Shown here piece after piece: positions 15,504 through 23,497 of a stretch of 31,198 bases of DNA. This DNA is from an uncultured Caulobacterales bacterium (lineage in GTDB: Bacteria > Pseudomonadota > Alphaproteobacteria > Caulobacterales > Caulobacteraceae). Position numbers and translations under genes: made by a program. The stretch is from NCBI GenBank assembly GCA_903903715.1, contig CAIUZX010000104.1, forward strand, positions 1-31,198, written 5' to 3'. Position 1 is the stretch's first letter, and every line of letters begins with the position of its first letter. Under the pieces are notes generated by a model. The model had not been told where the DNA came from. It ran no database searches and saw only the letters and a program-made list of their open reading frames with translations.

Positions 15504-16487
15504 ATGGCACAAAAGCCCAAAGTCGTGGTGACGCGAAAACTGCCGGATCCGGTCGAAACCCGGATGTGTGAGCTGTTTGACGCCGAGCTCAATTCCTCGG
15601 ACCGGCCCATGAGTTCGGACGAACTTGTCGATGCGTTAGGCCGCGCCGACGTGCTCGTCCCCACAGTCACGGACCGAATCGACAGCCGCATCCTATCCCG
15701 CGCCGGACCGAATTTGCGCTTAATCGCCAATTTTGGAGCGGGCGTCGACAATATTGATGTCGCCACCGCAAACACGCGGGGGATAACGGTGACAAACACG
15801 CCGGGCGTCCTGACGGAAGACACCGCCGACATGACGATGGCGCTCATTCTCGCCGCGGCGCGCCGGGTGGTCGAGGGCGCCCAGGTCGTTCAATCGGGAG
15901 GTTTTTCCGGTTGGTCGCCGACTTGGATGCTGGGTCGCCGCATCGCCGGCAAACGCCTCGGCATCATTGGCATGGGCCGGATCGGACAGGCCGTGGCGCG
16001 CCGGGCCAAAGCGTTTGGTTTGTCCATTCACTACCACAATCGCAAACCGGTCTCGCCGCGCATCGCTGAGGATCTGGATGCAACCTACTGGGAGAGCCTC
16101 GATCAACTGCTGGCCCGAATGGACGTGATCAGCGTGAATTGTCCGCACACGCCCGCAACGTTTCATCTGTTGTCAGCAAGGCGTCTGAAACTGCTTCAAC
16201 CGCACGCCATCGTGGTCAACACGGCCAGAGGCGAAGTGATAGACGAACCTGCGCTCGCCAACATGCTGGCGCGGGGCGAAATCGCAGGAGCCGGACTGGA
16301 CGTCTATGAAAACGAGCCGGCGATCAATCCGAAGCTTCTGAAACTCCCGAATGTGGTGCTTCTGCCGCACATGGGTTCGGCGACGGTCGAAAGCCGGATC
16401 GACATGGGCGAGAAGGTGATCATCAACATCAAGACCTTCATGGATGGCCACAAGCCGCCCGATCGGGTGATTCCGGCGATGCTCTGA
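15504..16487 (+). CDS. D-2-hydroxyacid dehydrogenase, glyoxylate/hydroxypyruvate reductase-like
   Basis: This is a cytoplasmic NAD(P)H-dependent reductase of 327 residues. It shows the D-isomer-specific family layout: a flavodoxin-like substrate domain with NFGAGVDNID (76-85), a nucleotide-binding GMGRIG motif (156-161) and the catalytic residues R242 (NTARGEVID), E271 (NEP) and H289 (LPHMGS). The overall sequence most resembles glyoxylate reductase/D-glycerate dehydrogenase (GyaR). HNR at 178-180, at the end of the second beta strand of the cofactor fold, suggests NADPH preference by analogy. The ATG at 15504 gives MAQKPKVVVTRKLP, a typical start. Its stop is six bases from the stop of the convergent sugar dehydratase gene. 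Substrate within the 2-ketoacid group is inferred only. Confidence 0.88.
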   Translation: MAQKPKVVVTRKLPDPVETRMCELFDAELNSSDRPMSSDELVDALGRADVLVPTVTDRIDSRILSRAGPNLRLIANFGAGVDNIDVATANTRGITVTNTPGVLTEDTADMTMALILAAARRVVEGAQVVQSGGFSGWSPTWMLGRRIAGKRLGIIGMGRIGQAVARRAKAFGLSIHYHNRKPVSPRIAEDLDATYWESLDQLLARMDVISVNCPHTPATFHLLSARRLKLLQPHAIVVNTARGEVIDEPALANMLARGEIAGAGLDVYENEPAINPKLLKLPNVVLLPHMGSATVESRIDMGEKVIINIKTFMDGHKPPDRVIPAML

Positions 16488-16493
16488 CAGGGA

Positions 16494-18356
16494 TCAGGCG
16501 GGCCTGACGAACTCAGGAGCCAGCGCGCCGAGCAGCGCCAGAGCCGCTTGATCGTCGTGTCTTGCGGCTGTTTCCAAAAGCTGGGACACCCTCGGTTCAA
16601 GATCGGCCCAGTCGGCAGGCTCTGCGAATGCTGACAAGACGCCATCTGCGTCCGTCGGACGAACCTGTTCGGCTTGGTAGAAGATTTCCTCGAAAAGTTT
16701 CTCTCCTGGGCGAAGTCCGGTGTAACGCACTTCAATGTCGTGACCTGGCCTGAGGCCGTGTAGCAGGATCATCTGGCGGGCGAGGTCGTCGATCTTCACG
16801 GGCTCTCCCATGTCGAGCACGTATACGCCGCCCTCCGCGCTGGACACGGCTGGCAGCGACGCCGCCTGGAGAACAAGGCTGGCCGCTTCCCTGACCGTCA
16901 TGAAGTAGCGCTCCATGTCCGGGTGCGTGACTGTCACGGGACCGCCTTCGGCGATCTGTCGTTCAAACAATGGCGCCACCGAACCGGTCGAGCCCAGAAC
17001 GTTGCCGAAGCGAACGACCGCCGCGCGGGTCGTCGACCCGGCGCAGATCGCTCGAACCACCTGCTCGGCCACACGCTTTGTTGCGCCCATCACATTGGTG
17101 GGATTGACCGCCTTGTCCGTGGAGATGAACACAAACGCCGAGGCGTGGTCACGGGCGAGCTCTGCGACGATCCTTGCGCCGCCGATGTTGGTGAGCACCG
17201 CCTCGCAGGGGTGGGTTTCCATCAACGGAACGTGTTTGAGCGCCGCAGCATGCAACACGACGTCCGGCTTCACGGCGTCAAAAAGCTGGGACATTCGAAC
17301 CTGGTCACGGACGTCGGCGAGTTCAGCGCGCCATCGGGCGGGGCCTCCGGCTTCGCGCAGGGCCATGTCGATGGCGTAGAGATTGTATTCTGAAGCGTCC
17401 ACCAAGGTGATGTTGGCTGGATCGAGAGCGAGGATCTGCCGGGTGAGCTCAGACCCGATCGTGCCGCCGGCGCCAGTGACCATCACATTCCGGCCCTGGA
17501 CCATGGCCGCCGCCCGTACAGCGTCAAGATGGCGCGGCGGTCGATCGAGCAGGTCAGCCGCTTCAATTGGAGACTGGGGGGCGCCGGCGGCCCGTCTGCG
17601 CTCGACCTTCACGCCCGCTTCCGCGGCCGCTTGCACGACGGCCTGCATCAGCTCCCGACCCGGCCGAAGTTCGGCGATCACAGCACGCACATCTCCGCCG
17701 CTCTCACGGAGCGTGGTCAGAGCGGACGTCAGTTCGGCCAGGCCGCCCATAAGCTCAACGCCGTGAATCAGGCCGCCTCGCGGGTGATCTGTAGGCGTGA
17801 TGACCCCCGCGGCGCGCAGCCGTTGTCCGCCGCCTCGGCCCATTTCAGAAAGATAGGCGTCGGCAGCGGGCGGATCGGCTATGACGACCGCCCACGGCGC
17901 GTCCCGGTCCTCGGCGCGAATGAGGCCTGCCAGATCGCCGCGCCGCCATCCGCGCACGGCGAGCCTTGATAGGGAAAGCGCCAATATGATCGCAGGAGCC
18001 TCAAGGATCAGGCCTGTTCTGGGAAAGTCCGCCAATCGATCCGTCAGGAACAGGACTGGCAGTAGCAGGAGATTGGCGAAAACCACAGCGCGCACGATCC
18101 GCGCAATATCCCTTAGCCCCGTGTATCGCCATAGGCCCCGGTGCAGGTCGAAGATCGGAAAAATGATCGCTGAAATGACACCAAAGGCGAGCGAAGCGCG
18201 CCAAACCATGTCGGAGGGGAGGGGTTTGGGCTCGAACCGATATCGCCAGATGAGGATGGCGGCCATGACCGCCATGCTCATCGCGACGTCATGACCAAGG
18301 ACCAGCCACTTGCTCAGCCTTTGCGGCGAGCGGATCCCGTTCCGGGTCTCGGTCAT
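16494..18356 (-). CDS. Membrane-bound nucleoside-diphosphate-sugar 4,6-dehydratase (CapD/WbpM/FlaA1-like)
   Basis: This 620-residue protein has about four N-terminal transmembrane segments (within residues 15-135), a degenerate Rossmann-like middle domain (about 155-260) and a C-terminal SDR domain. The SDR part has TGAGGTIGSE (294-303) for NAD binding, ISTDKAVNPTNVMGATK (411-427) and FGNVLGS (450-456). In place of the usual catalytic Tyr of YxxxK it has M423 with K427, as is normal in the large WbpM/CapD family. Relatives convert UDP-GlcNAc to its 4-keto-6-deoxy derivative for O-antigen, capsule or glycan synthesis. No glycosyltransferases are nearby, so the final glycan is unknown. It follows rpe by 105 bases; an imperfect hairpin (18404-18432) lies in that gap. 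Confidence 0.92.
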   Translation of the reverse strand: MTETRNGIRSPQRLSKWLVLGHDVAMSMAVMAAILIWRYRFEPKPLPSDMVWRASLAFGVISAIIFPIFDLHRGLWRYTGLRDIARIVRAVVFANLLLLPVLFLTDRLADFPRTGLILEAPAIILALSLSRLAVRGWRRGDLAGLIRAEDRDAPWAVVIADPPAADAYLSEMGRGGGQRLRAAGVITPTDHPRGGLIHGVELMGGLAELTSALTTLRESGGDVRAVIAELRPGRELMQAVVQAAAEAGVKVERRRAAGAPQSPIEAADLLDRPPRHLDAVRAAAMVQGRNVMVTGAGGTIGSELTRQILALDPANITLVDASEYNLYAIDMALREAGGPARWRAELADVRDQVRMSQLFDAVKPDVVLHAAALKHVPLMETHPCEAVLTNIGGARIVAELARDHASAFVFISTDKAVNPTNVMGATKRVAEQVVRAICAGSTTRAAVVRFGNVLGSTGSVAPLFERQIAEGGPVTVTHPDMERYFMTVREAASLVLQAASLPAVSSAEGGVYVLDMGEPVKIDDLARQMILLHGLRPGHDIEVRYTGLRPGEKLFEEIFYQAEQVRPTDADGVLSAFAEPADWADLEPRVSQLLETAARHDDQAALALLGALAPEFVRPA

Positions 18357-18461
18357 GGGGCCTCGCGCGAATGGTGATCTGGGGATCTGATCGATCTGTC
18401 GCTCCGCCTGGGACGTCTTGACCCCAGGGCGGTCGATATCGGCCTCATCTAGCGGTCGAGC

Positions 18462-19136
18462 TCACGGCAGGTCTGCGCCGCGCAGAGATAGGATGTTGTC
18501 GGCGTAGTGCGTCGGACCGCCGCGAAACACGGCCGTTCCAGCAACCAGAGCATTAGCGCCCGCCGACAGACAAAGCTTGGCTGTTTCAGGCGTCACGCCA
18601 CCATCAACTTCGATGATGATGTCGGGCCGACCCGCCCGCTCGGTCATTGTCCGCAAGCGCTCGATCTTGCGAAGCTGCGAATGCATGAAACTCTGGCCGC
18701 CAAAGCCAGGATTTATGGACATCACCAGCAACAGGTCGATCTCATCGAGCATATATTCGACGGTTTCAGGCGGCGTTTGCGGGTTGAAGGCGACGCCTGC
18801 CTTGGCGCCGAGCTGACGGATCCGCTTCAGGCTGCGATTGAGATGCGGTCCCGACTCTGGATGAATGCTGATGAGATCCGCGCCCGCTTCTCGGAACGCC
18901 TCGAGAAACGGATCAGCCGGCGCGATCATGAGATGAACATCGAAAGGTATCCCGACGTGCGGACGTATCGCCTTCATGATGTCCGGGCCAAGGGTGATGT
19001 TTGGCACGAAGTGTCCATCCATCACGTCGACATGCAGCCAATCCGCACCAGCCGCCGCCACGGATCGAGCCTCCTCGCCAAGCTTCGAAAAGTCCGAAGC
19101 GAGTAAGGAGGGTGCGATGATCACAGGCGAGGTCAT
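18462..19136 (-). CDS. rpe: Ribulose-phosphate 3-epimerase
   Basis: Rpe interconverts ribulose 5-phosphate and xylulose 5-phosphate in the pentose phosphate pathway. The 224-residue TIM barrel shows every expected site: S10 in IAPSLL, metal ligands H35 and D37 in LHVDVMDGHFVPN, H68 in FDVHLMI, and D178 in IIIEVDGGV, plus the phosphate-binding loops NPGFGGQ and GTAVFRG. The ATG at 19136 is the natural start. It lies 74 bases downstream of the glycine-zipper lipoprotein gene; a long inverted repeat occupies that gap. Confidence 0.96.
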   Translation of the reverse strand: MTSPVIIAPSLLASDFSKLGEEARSVAAAGADWLHVDVMDGHFVPNITLGPDIMKAIRPHVGIPFDVHLMIAPADPFLEAFREAGADLISIHPESGPHLNRSLKRIRQLGAKAGVAFNPQTPPETVEYMLDEIDLLLVMSINPGFGGQSFMHSQLRKIERLRTMTERAGRPDIIIEVDGGVTPETAKLCLSAGANALVAGTAVFRGGPTHYADNILSLRGADLP

Positions 19137-19149
19137 ACTGTCTCGATAC

Positions 19150-19197
19150 CCGCCGTTCGCCCTTCAGCGCAAGGGGCCGCTCGGCGACGAACGGCGG
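19150..19197. repeat. Nested inverted repeat between the lipoprotein gene and rpe
   Basis: CCGCCGTTCG (19150-19159) and CGAACGGCGG (19188-19197) are perfect 10-base inverted repeats. An inner pair, CCCTT (19160-19164) and AAGGG (19171-19175), is stacked directly against the left arm. The whole lies 14 bases upstream of the rpe start and 14 bases beyond the lipoprotein stop. No U-tract follows on either strand, so it looks more like an mRNA processing or stability structure than an intrinsic terminator. Confidence 0.45.
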
Positions 19198-19210
19198 CTC
19201 TTCACCTCAA

Positions 19211-19684
19211 TCAATTGCGCAGGGGCGCGATGCGAACCCGGCTGCCATAGATGATCGACACGTGCTGACCGTTGGGAATCGGTGAAGCGTCCGGTTGAAC
19301 GACCTCAATCAGTTCCTTTGTCCGAAGCACACGCACAGTATAAGCATACCCCTTGGCTTCATTGCCCTTTTCGATCGCGTTCCCCAAAAGGGCGCCGGCG
19401 ACGGCGCCGACGACGCCAGACGCCACGCGGTCCTGTCGCCTGCCGCCGAACTGTGAGCCCACGACAGCGCCGCCCACCCCGCCGACAACAGCGCCGGTTC
19501 CGGAGTTGTCCGCGCCGATCGTGACTGGTCGGAAGGATAGAACCTCGCCTTCTTCGACGTGGGCGGCCTGTCCGGCCTCATAGGCGACGTACCGGTCCTG
19601 TCCCGGCGTGTCGGCGCAGGCCGTTAGGCCGCAAAGTGCGAGACTGAGTAAAGTGATGACGCGGATCGATGTTGCGTTCGGCAT
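19211..19684 (-). CDS. Glycine-zipper outer membrane lipoprotein, SlyB/Pcp-like
   Basis: This 157-residue protein has a lipoprotein signal peptide with lipobox LTAC (C23). A glycine-zipper segment (about residues 62-105) has repeated GAVVGGVGGAVVG and GVVGAVAGALLG patterns, typical of 17 kDa antigen/SlyB-like proteins that insert in or beneath the outer membrane. The C-terminal part holds a short beta-rich domain (YTVRVL, GQHVSIIYGSRVRI), common in Pcp/SlyB relatives. The frame is open to 19879, but the ATG at 19684 has AGAGGAG six bases upstream and puts the signal peptide at the N-terminus. It follows rsmB by 88 bases. Function is structural by family analogy. Confidence 0.85.
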   Translation of the reverse strand: MPNATSIRVITLLSLALCGLTACADTPGQDRYVAYEAGQAAHVEEGEVLSFRPVTIGADNSGTGAVVGGVGGAVVGSQFGGRRQDRVASGVVGAVAGALLGNAIEKGNEAKGYAYTVRVLRTKELIEVVQPDASPIPNGQHVSIIYGSRVRIAPLRN

Positions 19685-19772
19685 GACGGCTCCTCTTCGG
19701 TTGTCAAAGTCCTTTGGACGCTGCGTTGTCCGTGACATATTCCGAAAAGTCGGCGCGATTGCGGCTATTCTG

Positions 19773-21116
19773 TCACGGTTGGCGATCAAAACGCGCGATG
19801 AAGAAGCCGTCCTGTCCGCCGGATGGAACATCGGCGCCCGGCAGCAGCCGAAGATCTCCATCCTTAGTCGCAGCGTCATCCGTCAGGCCATACCGGTCAG
19901 GTGTGATCGGGCGACGGACGAATTCCGGCCGCCGCGCCAGAAAAGCGGCGACTTGAGCTTCTCCTTCTTCGGCCTCGAGGGAACATACCGAATACACAAG
20001 CCGACCCTTTGGAGCCGTCAACCGGGCAGCCGCATCGAGCAATCGCGATTGGACGGCGGATAATTGACCTATGTCTGTCGGCCTGGCGCCCCAAAGCACA
20101 TCCGGATGTCGGCGAAAGGTTCCCGTCGCCGAACAGGGCGCATCCAGAAGGACGGCGTTGAAGTGACGCCCGTCGTCAAACGCAGACGCGTCGGTCGCGA
20201 TCAACTCGGCAGACAATCCTACGCGCAATAGGTTTTCTCGTACCCTGTCGAGGCGTTTTGCCGATCTGTCGAGGGCGGTGACCTGCGCGCCGGTCGCGCA
20301 GAGCTGCAACGTCTTGCCGCCGGGCGCTGCGCAAAGGTCGATCGCCGTGTCGCCTGGCGACAGATCAAAGAGAAGCGCTGCGATAGCGGCGGCGGCGTCC
20401 TGCACCCACCATCCGCCTTCCGCGAAACCCGGCCAGTCCGAGATCTCGCCGCGGCGATTTACGCGTATTGACCCGGACCCGAGGCGCTCACCGTCCAGCG
20501 CCTTTGCGATCTCATCGGCCTGTTCGCCAACCTTCAGGGTCAGGTCGGTCGGCGGAGTCGCCATCAGTCGAAGCGCCATCGATCGACACGCCGCATCACC
20601 ATAAGCCCCGCGCCAGCGCTGCAACAGCCAACTCGGTAGGTTGAGTGTCGGATCGAGCCTGGCGATCAAATCTCCGCCTCCGTCCCGGTCGAGCCCGCGA
20701 AGGATGGCGTTGATCAGGCCTTTGAACCGCTGCGTCGAAACCGATTCCCCGGCCAGGGCCACCGTTGTTGACACCCCCGCAAACGCCGGCGCCAGGCGAA
20801 ACAGGATCTGAGCCGCGCCAAGTCGTAGCAGCCCGCGCACGACGGGCGGAGGCGGCGACTTCAGTCTTTGGTCCAAGAGATGATCAATTTGACCGAGCCC
20901 CCGGAACACAGTCGACGCTAGCAATCTCGCGTATGCCCGATCAGGGCCCGCCAAGGCCCCGTATTCGGGGCGACGCATTGCTTCTTCAAAACCGCCTCGT
21001 CTGGCGAGCCCATCCTGGACAAGCAAGAGAGCGGCGCGTCGCGCTGCGAGACCGGACGATGCGTCCGAGTCGGCGATGGGGCTGGGAGGGTGTTCTATCA
21101 CGCCGCACCGCTGCAT
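19773..21116 (-). CDS. rsmB: 16S rRNA (cytosine(967)-C(5))-methyltransferase RsmB/Sun
   Basis: RsmB methylates a cytosine of 16S rRNA using SAM. The protein of about 447 residues has an N-terminal NusB-like helical domain (about 20-140) and a C-terminal Rossmann methyltransferase domain. Diagnostic motifs are AAPGGKTLQL for SAM binding, LLDAPCSATGTFRRHPD (the PC cysteine releases the product) and YSVCSLEAEEGE (the second cysteine is the nucleophile). The start is uncertain: a TTG at 21131, the ATG at 21116 and a GTG at 21101 are all in frame, and none has a clear ribosome binding site. It is divergent from the SdhAF4 gene, an arrangement I remember from other alphaproteobacteria. Confidence 0.92.
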   Translation of the reverse strand: MQRCGVIEHPPSPIADSDASSGLAARRAALLLVQDGLARRGGFEEAMRRPEYGALAGPDRAYARLLASTVFRGLGQIDHLLDQRLKSPPPPVVRGLLRLGAAQILFRLAPAFAGVSTTVALAGESVSTQRFKGLINAILRGLDRDGGGDLIARLDPTLNLPSWLLQRWRGAYGDAACRSMALRLMATPPTDLTLKVGEQADEIAKALDGERLGSGSIRVNRRGEISDWPGFAEGGWWVQDAAAAIAALLFDLSPGDTAIDLCAAPGGKTLQLCATGAQVTALDRSAKRLDRVRENLLRVGLSAELIATDASAFDDGRHFNAVLLDAPCSATGTFRRHPDVLWGARPTDIGQLSAVQSRLLDAAARLTAPKGRLVYSVCSLEAEEGEAQVAAFLARRPEFVRRPITPDRYGLTDDAATKDGDLRLLPGADVPSGGQDGFFIARFDRQP

Positions 21117-21212
21117 CAGTCGCAAGGGCAATGCAAGGCCTGACGCTCAGGGCGATGTGCGATCGAGCAATGTAGGCCTCTGGCGCGACGACGTGAACGG
21201 GACTATTTCAGG

Positions 21213-21434
21213 ATGATGGCTTCGGAAAACCCTGTCCCCCCTGTTGAAGTCGCTGGGTCTGAGCGAAGACCCTTGTCCCCCGCCGCACTGCGCGCTCTCG
21301 CCGAAGCTGAAGCCAGGCGAGCTCAGGCGAAGGCGGAACAGGAAGCGGGCGTTTCGGATGATGGCGGCCCGACCGGCCCTGAACCTACGCGGTTCGGAGA
21401 TTGGGAGCGCAAGGGTATTGCGGTGGATTTCTGA
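21213..21434 (+). CDS. Succinate dehydrogenase assembly factor 4-like protein (DUF1674)
   Basis: This 73-residue protein has a low-complexity, charged, helical N-terminal half. It ends with the hallmark of the DUF1674/SdhAF4 family: GPEPTRFGDWERKG followed by a terminal DF. In eukaryotes SDHAF4 binds the flavinated catalytic subunit of succinate dehydrogenase and promotes its joining to the iron-sulfur subunit; the bacterial homologues are presumed to do the same. Two adjacent ATGs (21213, 21216) are possible starts, with a weak AGG just upstream. Its stop TGA shares a base with the next ATG (TGATG), so the creatininase-family gene is translationally coupled to it. No sdh genes lie in the window. 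Confidence 0.85.
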   Translation: MMASENPVPPVEVAGSERRPLSPAALRALAEAEARRAQAKAEQEAGVSDDGGPTGPEPTRFGDWERKGIAVDF

Positions 21435-22180
21435 TGCTACTTGCGCGCTCGACCTGGCCTGAAATCGAAGAGCGGCTCACGCGCTCGAAAACCGTCGTCG
21501 TACCGATCGGTTCGAATGAGCAGCATGGACCGACCGGACTTCTTGGCACCGACTGGATGTGTCCGGAGATCATCGCGCATTACGCTCATGAAACCGGAGA
21601 TATCTTGGTCGCGCCCACGTTCAATGTCGGCATGGCGCAACATCATCTCGGCTTTCCCGGATCGATCTCGCTCCGCCCCTCGACGATGATCGCCGCCATC
21701 CGCGATTGGACGATCAGCCTTGCCGGGCACGGCTTTGAGCGGATCTATTTCTTGAACGGTCACGGCGGGAATGTCGCCACGATCGAAGCGGCCTTTTCCG
21801 AAATCTATTCCGAGGCCAGCTGGCGGGCAGAACGTCGCGGTTTCGCCTTGAAGCTGCGGAACTGGTGGGATCTGCCGGGCGTTGGCAAGCTCTGCGAGCG
21901 GCTATACCCGCAAGGGCACGGCAGTCACGCCACGCCGTCAGAAATCGCTGTCACCCAGTTCGCCTATCCCGACAGCATCAAGGCTGCGAACTACGCTCCT
22001 CAGATCGCGCCGACGGGGCCTATCCGTGAGGCGCTCGACTTTCGCGCCCGGTTCGCCGACGGCCGGATGGGGTCTGATCCGGGTCTGGCGACGCCAGAGG
22101 CTGGCGGTGAGATTGTCAGCCTGGCGGCGACCGGCCTCATCGCTGATGTCCGGGACTTCTCTAACGAGCGCGCGGCTTAG
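21434..22180 (+). CDS. Creatininase-family metal-dependent hydrolase
   Basis: This 248-residue cytoplasmic protein belongs to the creatininase/MftE fold. Candidate metal ligands are E29 and H31 in GSNEQHGP, D40 in GTDW, H110 in LNGHGGN and E170 in SHATPSE. Members hydrolyse creatinine, formamides of purine or riboflavin pathways, or the mycofactocin precursor peptide; the substrate here cannot be read, and no mycofactocin genes are nearby. The frame extends to 21401, but the ATG at 21434 overlaps the preceding stop (TGATG) and gives MLLARSTWPEI, a typical family start. Its stop TAG (22178-22180) overlaps the response regulator stop in a 4-base tail-to-tail arrangement. Confidence 0.88.
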   Translation: MLLARSTWPEIEERLTRSKTVVVPIGSNEQHGPTGLLGTDWMCPEIIAHYAHETGDILVAPTFNVGMAQHHLGFPGSISLRPSTMIAAIRDWTISLAGHGFERIYFLNGHGGNVATIEAAFSEIYSEASWRAERRGFALKLRNWWDLPGVGKLCERLYPQGHGSHATPSEIAVTQFAYPDSIKAANYAPQIAPTGPIREALDFRARFADGRMGSDPGLATPEAGGEIVSLAATGLIADVRDFSNERAA

Positions 22181-22863
22181 GGCGCGAGCCTGTAACCGCC
22201 GACTTCCGTCAGCAGGATACGGCTGTCGCCATCCTGTGGCTCGATTTTCTGTCGCAGGCGATAGATGTGCGTTTCAAGGGTGTGGGTCGTAACACCCGCA
22301 TTGTATCCCCAAACCTCGGCGAGGAGCGCCTCCCTGGAGGCGGTTCGGCCTTCCGCACGATAGAGATATTTCAGGATATTTGTCTCTTTCTCGGTCAGCC
22401 GGATCTTCTTTTGCTTCGCGTCGATCAGGACTTTCTGAGCCGGACGGAATTCATAGGGGCCAATGTGGAAAACCGCGTGCTCGGACTGCTCGTGCGTCCG
22501 CAAATGCGCGCGGATTCGGGCAGCGAGGACAGCGAATCGGAAGGGCTTGGTGACGTAATCGTCGGCGCCGGACTCCAGTCCGCGAATGGTGTCAGCGTCC
22601 TCAGCCGCAGCCGTCAACATGATGACCGGCGTGCTGATGCCATCCTGCCGAAGCTGCTTGCAGGCGTCCCTACCGTCACCATCCGGCAAATCGACATCGA
22701 GAAGGATCAGGTCAGGAAGGCTGGCCCGGGCAGCAGCCAGCCCTTGCGCAACGGTGGACGCCGTCGTGACCTTGAAGTCCGATTCTTGAACGAGTTGTTC
22801 TGCGAGGGCCTCGCGAAGGTCGTCGTCATCATCAACAATCAGAATGTTTTTCGGTGGCGTCAT
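22177..22863 (-). CDS. OmpR/PhoB-family response regulator
   Basis: This 228-residue transcription factor has a complete receiver domain (1-120): acidic pair D11/D12, phosphoacceptor D56 in LLDVDLP, T84 and K106 in TKPF. A winged-helix DNA-binding domain follows (about 135-228) with the recognition-helix region THTLETHIYRLRQKIE and the wing GGYRL. No sensor kinase is adjacent, so it is an orphan here. The frame extends to 22917, but the ATG at 22863 gives MTPPKNILIVDDD, with AAGG (22876-22873) upstream. That ribosome binding site sits within a strong stem-loop (22874-22908). It is divergent from the YkuD gene, a possible regulatory target. Confidence 0.93.
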   Translation of the reverse strand: MTPPKNILIVDDDDDLREALAEQLVQESDFKVTTASTVAQGLAAARASLPDLILLDVDLPDGDGRDACKQLRQDGISTPVIMLTAAAEDADTIRGLESGADDYVTKPFRFAVLAARIRAHLRTHEQSEHAVFHIGPYEFRPAQKVLIDAKQKKIRLTEKETNILKYLYRAEGRTASREALLAEVWGYNAGVTTHTLETHIYRLRQKIEPQDGDSRILLTEVGGYRLAP

Positions 22864-22873
22864 TGTGTAGGAC

Positions 22874-22908
22874 CCTTGGGCGAGACCGCCTGGACGGCTC
22901 GTCCAAGG
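22874..22908. promoter_or_regulatory. Interrupted palindrome overlapping the response regulator ribosome binding site
   Basis: CCTTGGGCGAG (22874-22884) and CTCGTCCAAGG (22898-22908) are 11-base inverted repeats with one mismatch. A 3-bp inner stem (CCG/CGG) sits in the spacer. In the minus-strand mRNA the 3' arm contains the AAGG that should bind the ribosome upstream of the ATG at 22863. As DNA it is a symmetrical site between two divergent genes, so it could also be an operator for the regulator itself. Confidence 0.5.
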
Positions 22909-22932
22909 CGATAGCATGATTTTGGCGCAGCG

Positions 22933-23439
22933 ATGATTTACAGGGCGACAAGCGACGGCGTTTTTTTGGGACCTGATTGGCGGACCACGTGTGTCTTGGG
23001 GCGGTCAGGGATCGTGGCTTCGGAGATGAAGCGCGAGGGGGATGGGGCTACACCCCTGGGCGTTTGGCCGTTCCGGCAGGTTCTCTATCGCGCAGACCGA
23101 CGACCGCCGCCGATCACCGCCTTGCCCGTGTCCGCCATCCGACCGGATGACGGTTGGTGCGACGCGCCGGGCGACGTCGCCTATAACCGACCTGTGACAT
23201 TGCCTTATCCAGCGAGCGCTGAAACCCTGTTCCGGGACGACCACGTGTACGACCTGATCGTGATTCTGGGTCACAATGACGATCCTGTGCGCGACGGGAT
23301 GGGGTCAGCGATCTTCCTTCATCTGCAACGACCTGAGCGGACGCCGACGGAAGGCTGTGTGGCGCTTTGGCGCTCAGATCTTGAACGACTATTGGCCGAG
23401 GCGGTGGTGGGCGACGCGATTGAGATCGCTGAGGCTTGA
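22933..23439 (+). CDS. YkuD-domain (L,D-transpeptidase-fold) protein without signal peptide
   Basis: This 168-residue protein has the YkuD catalytic motif: H130 in GSAIFLHLQ and the nucleophile C142 in TPTEGCVAL, with the usual H-x(11)-C spacing. Canonical L,D-transpeptidases are exported and crosslink peptidoglycan, but this one starts MIYRATSDG with no hydrophobic signal or membrane segment, so the sequence indicates a cytoplasmic protein. A cytoplasmic YkuD enzyme (ElsL/LdtK) of Acinetobacter is an L,D-carboxypeptidase in muropeptide recycling; a similar role is my inference. The ATG at 22933 is the first in frame. It shares a 69-base divergent promoter region with the response regulator. 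The stop is 58 bases before the M28 peptidase start. Confidence 0.85.
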   Translation: MIYRATSDGVFLGPDWRTTCVLGRSGIVASEMKREGDGATPLGVWPFRQVLYRADRRPPPITALPVSAIRPDDGWCDAPGDVAYNRPVTLPYPASAETLFRDDHVYDLIVILGHNDDPVRDGMGSAIFLHLQRPERTPTEGCVALWRSDLERLLAEAVVGDAIEIAEA

Positions 23440-23497
23440 ACTCTTTGGTCAAGCCGGTCCATGGTCTCACGTCTTTCCTCGGGATCAGGTAAACCCA

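Noticed and set aside
15392..15847. N-terminal extension of the SH3-domain protein frame
   Set aside because: It overlaps the first part of the dehydrogenase gene on the other strand, and the signal peptide begins only at 15391.
18404..18432. Imperfect hairpin between rpe and the sugar dehydratase gene
   Set aside because: The stem contains a bulge and no U-tract follows, so a terminator call is not supported.
23276..23497. N-terminal extension of the M28 peptidase frame
   Set aside because: It overlaps the YkuD gene in another frame; the signal peptide starts at the ATG at 23498.
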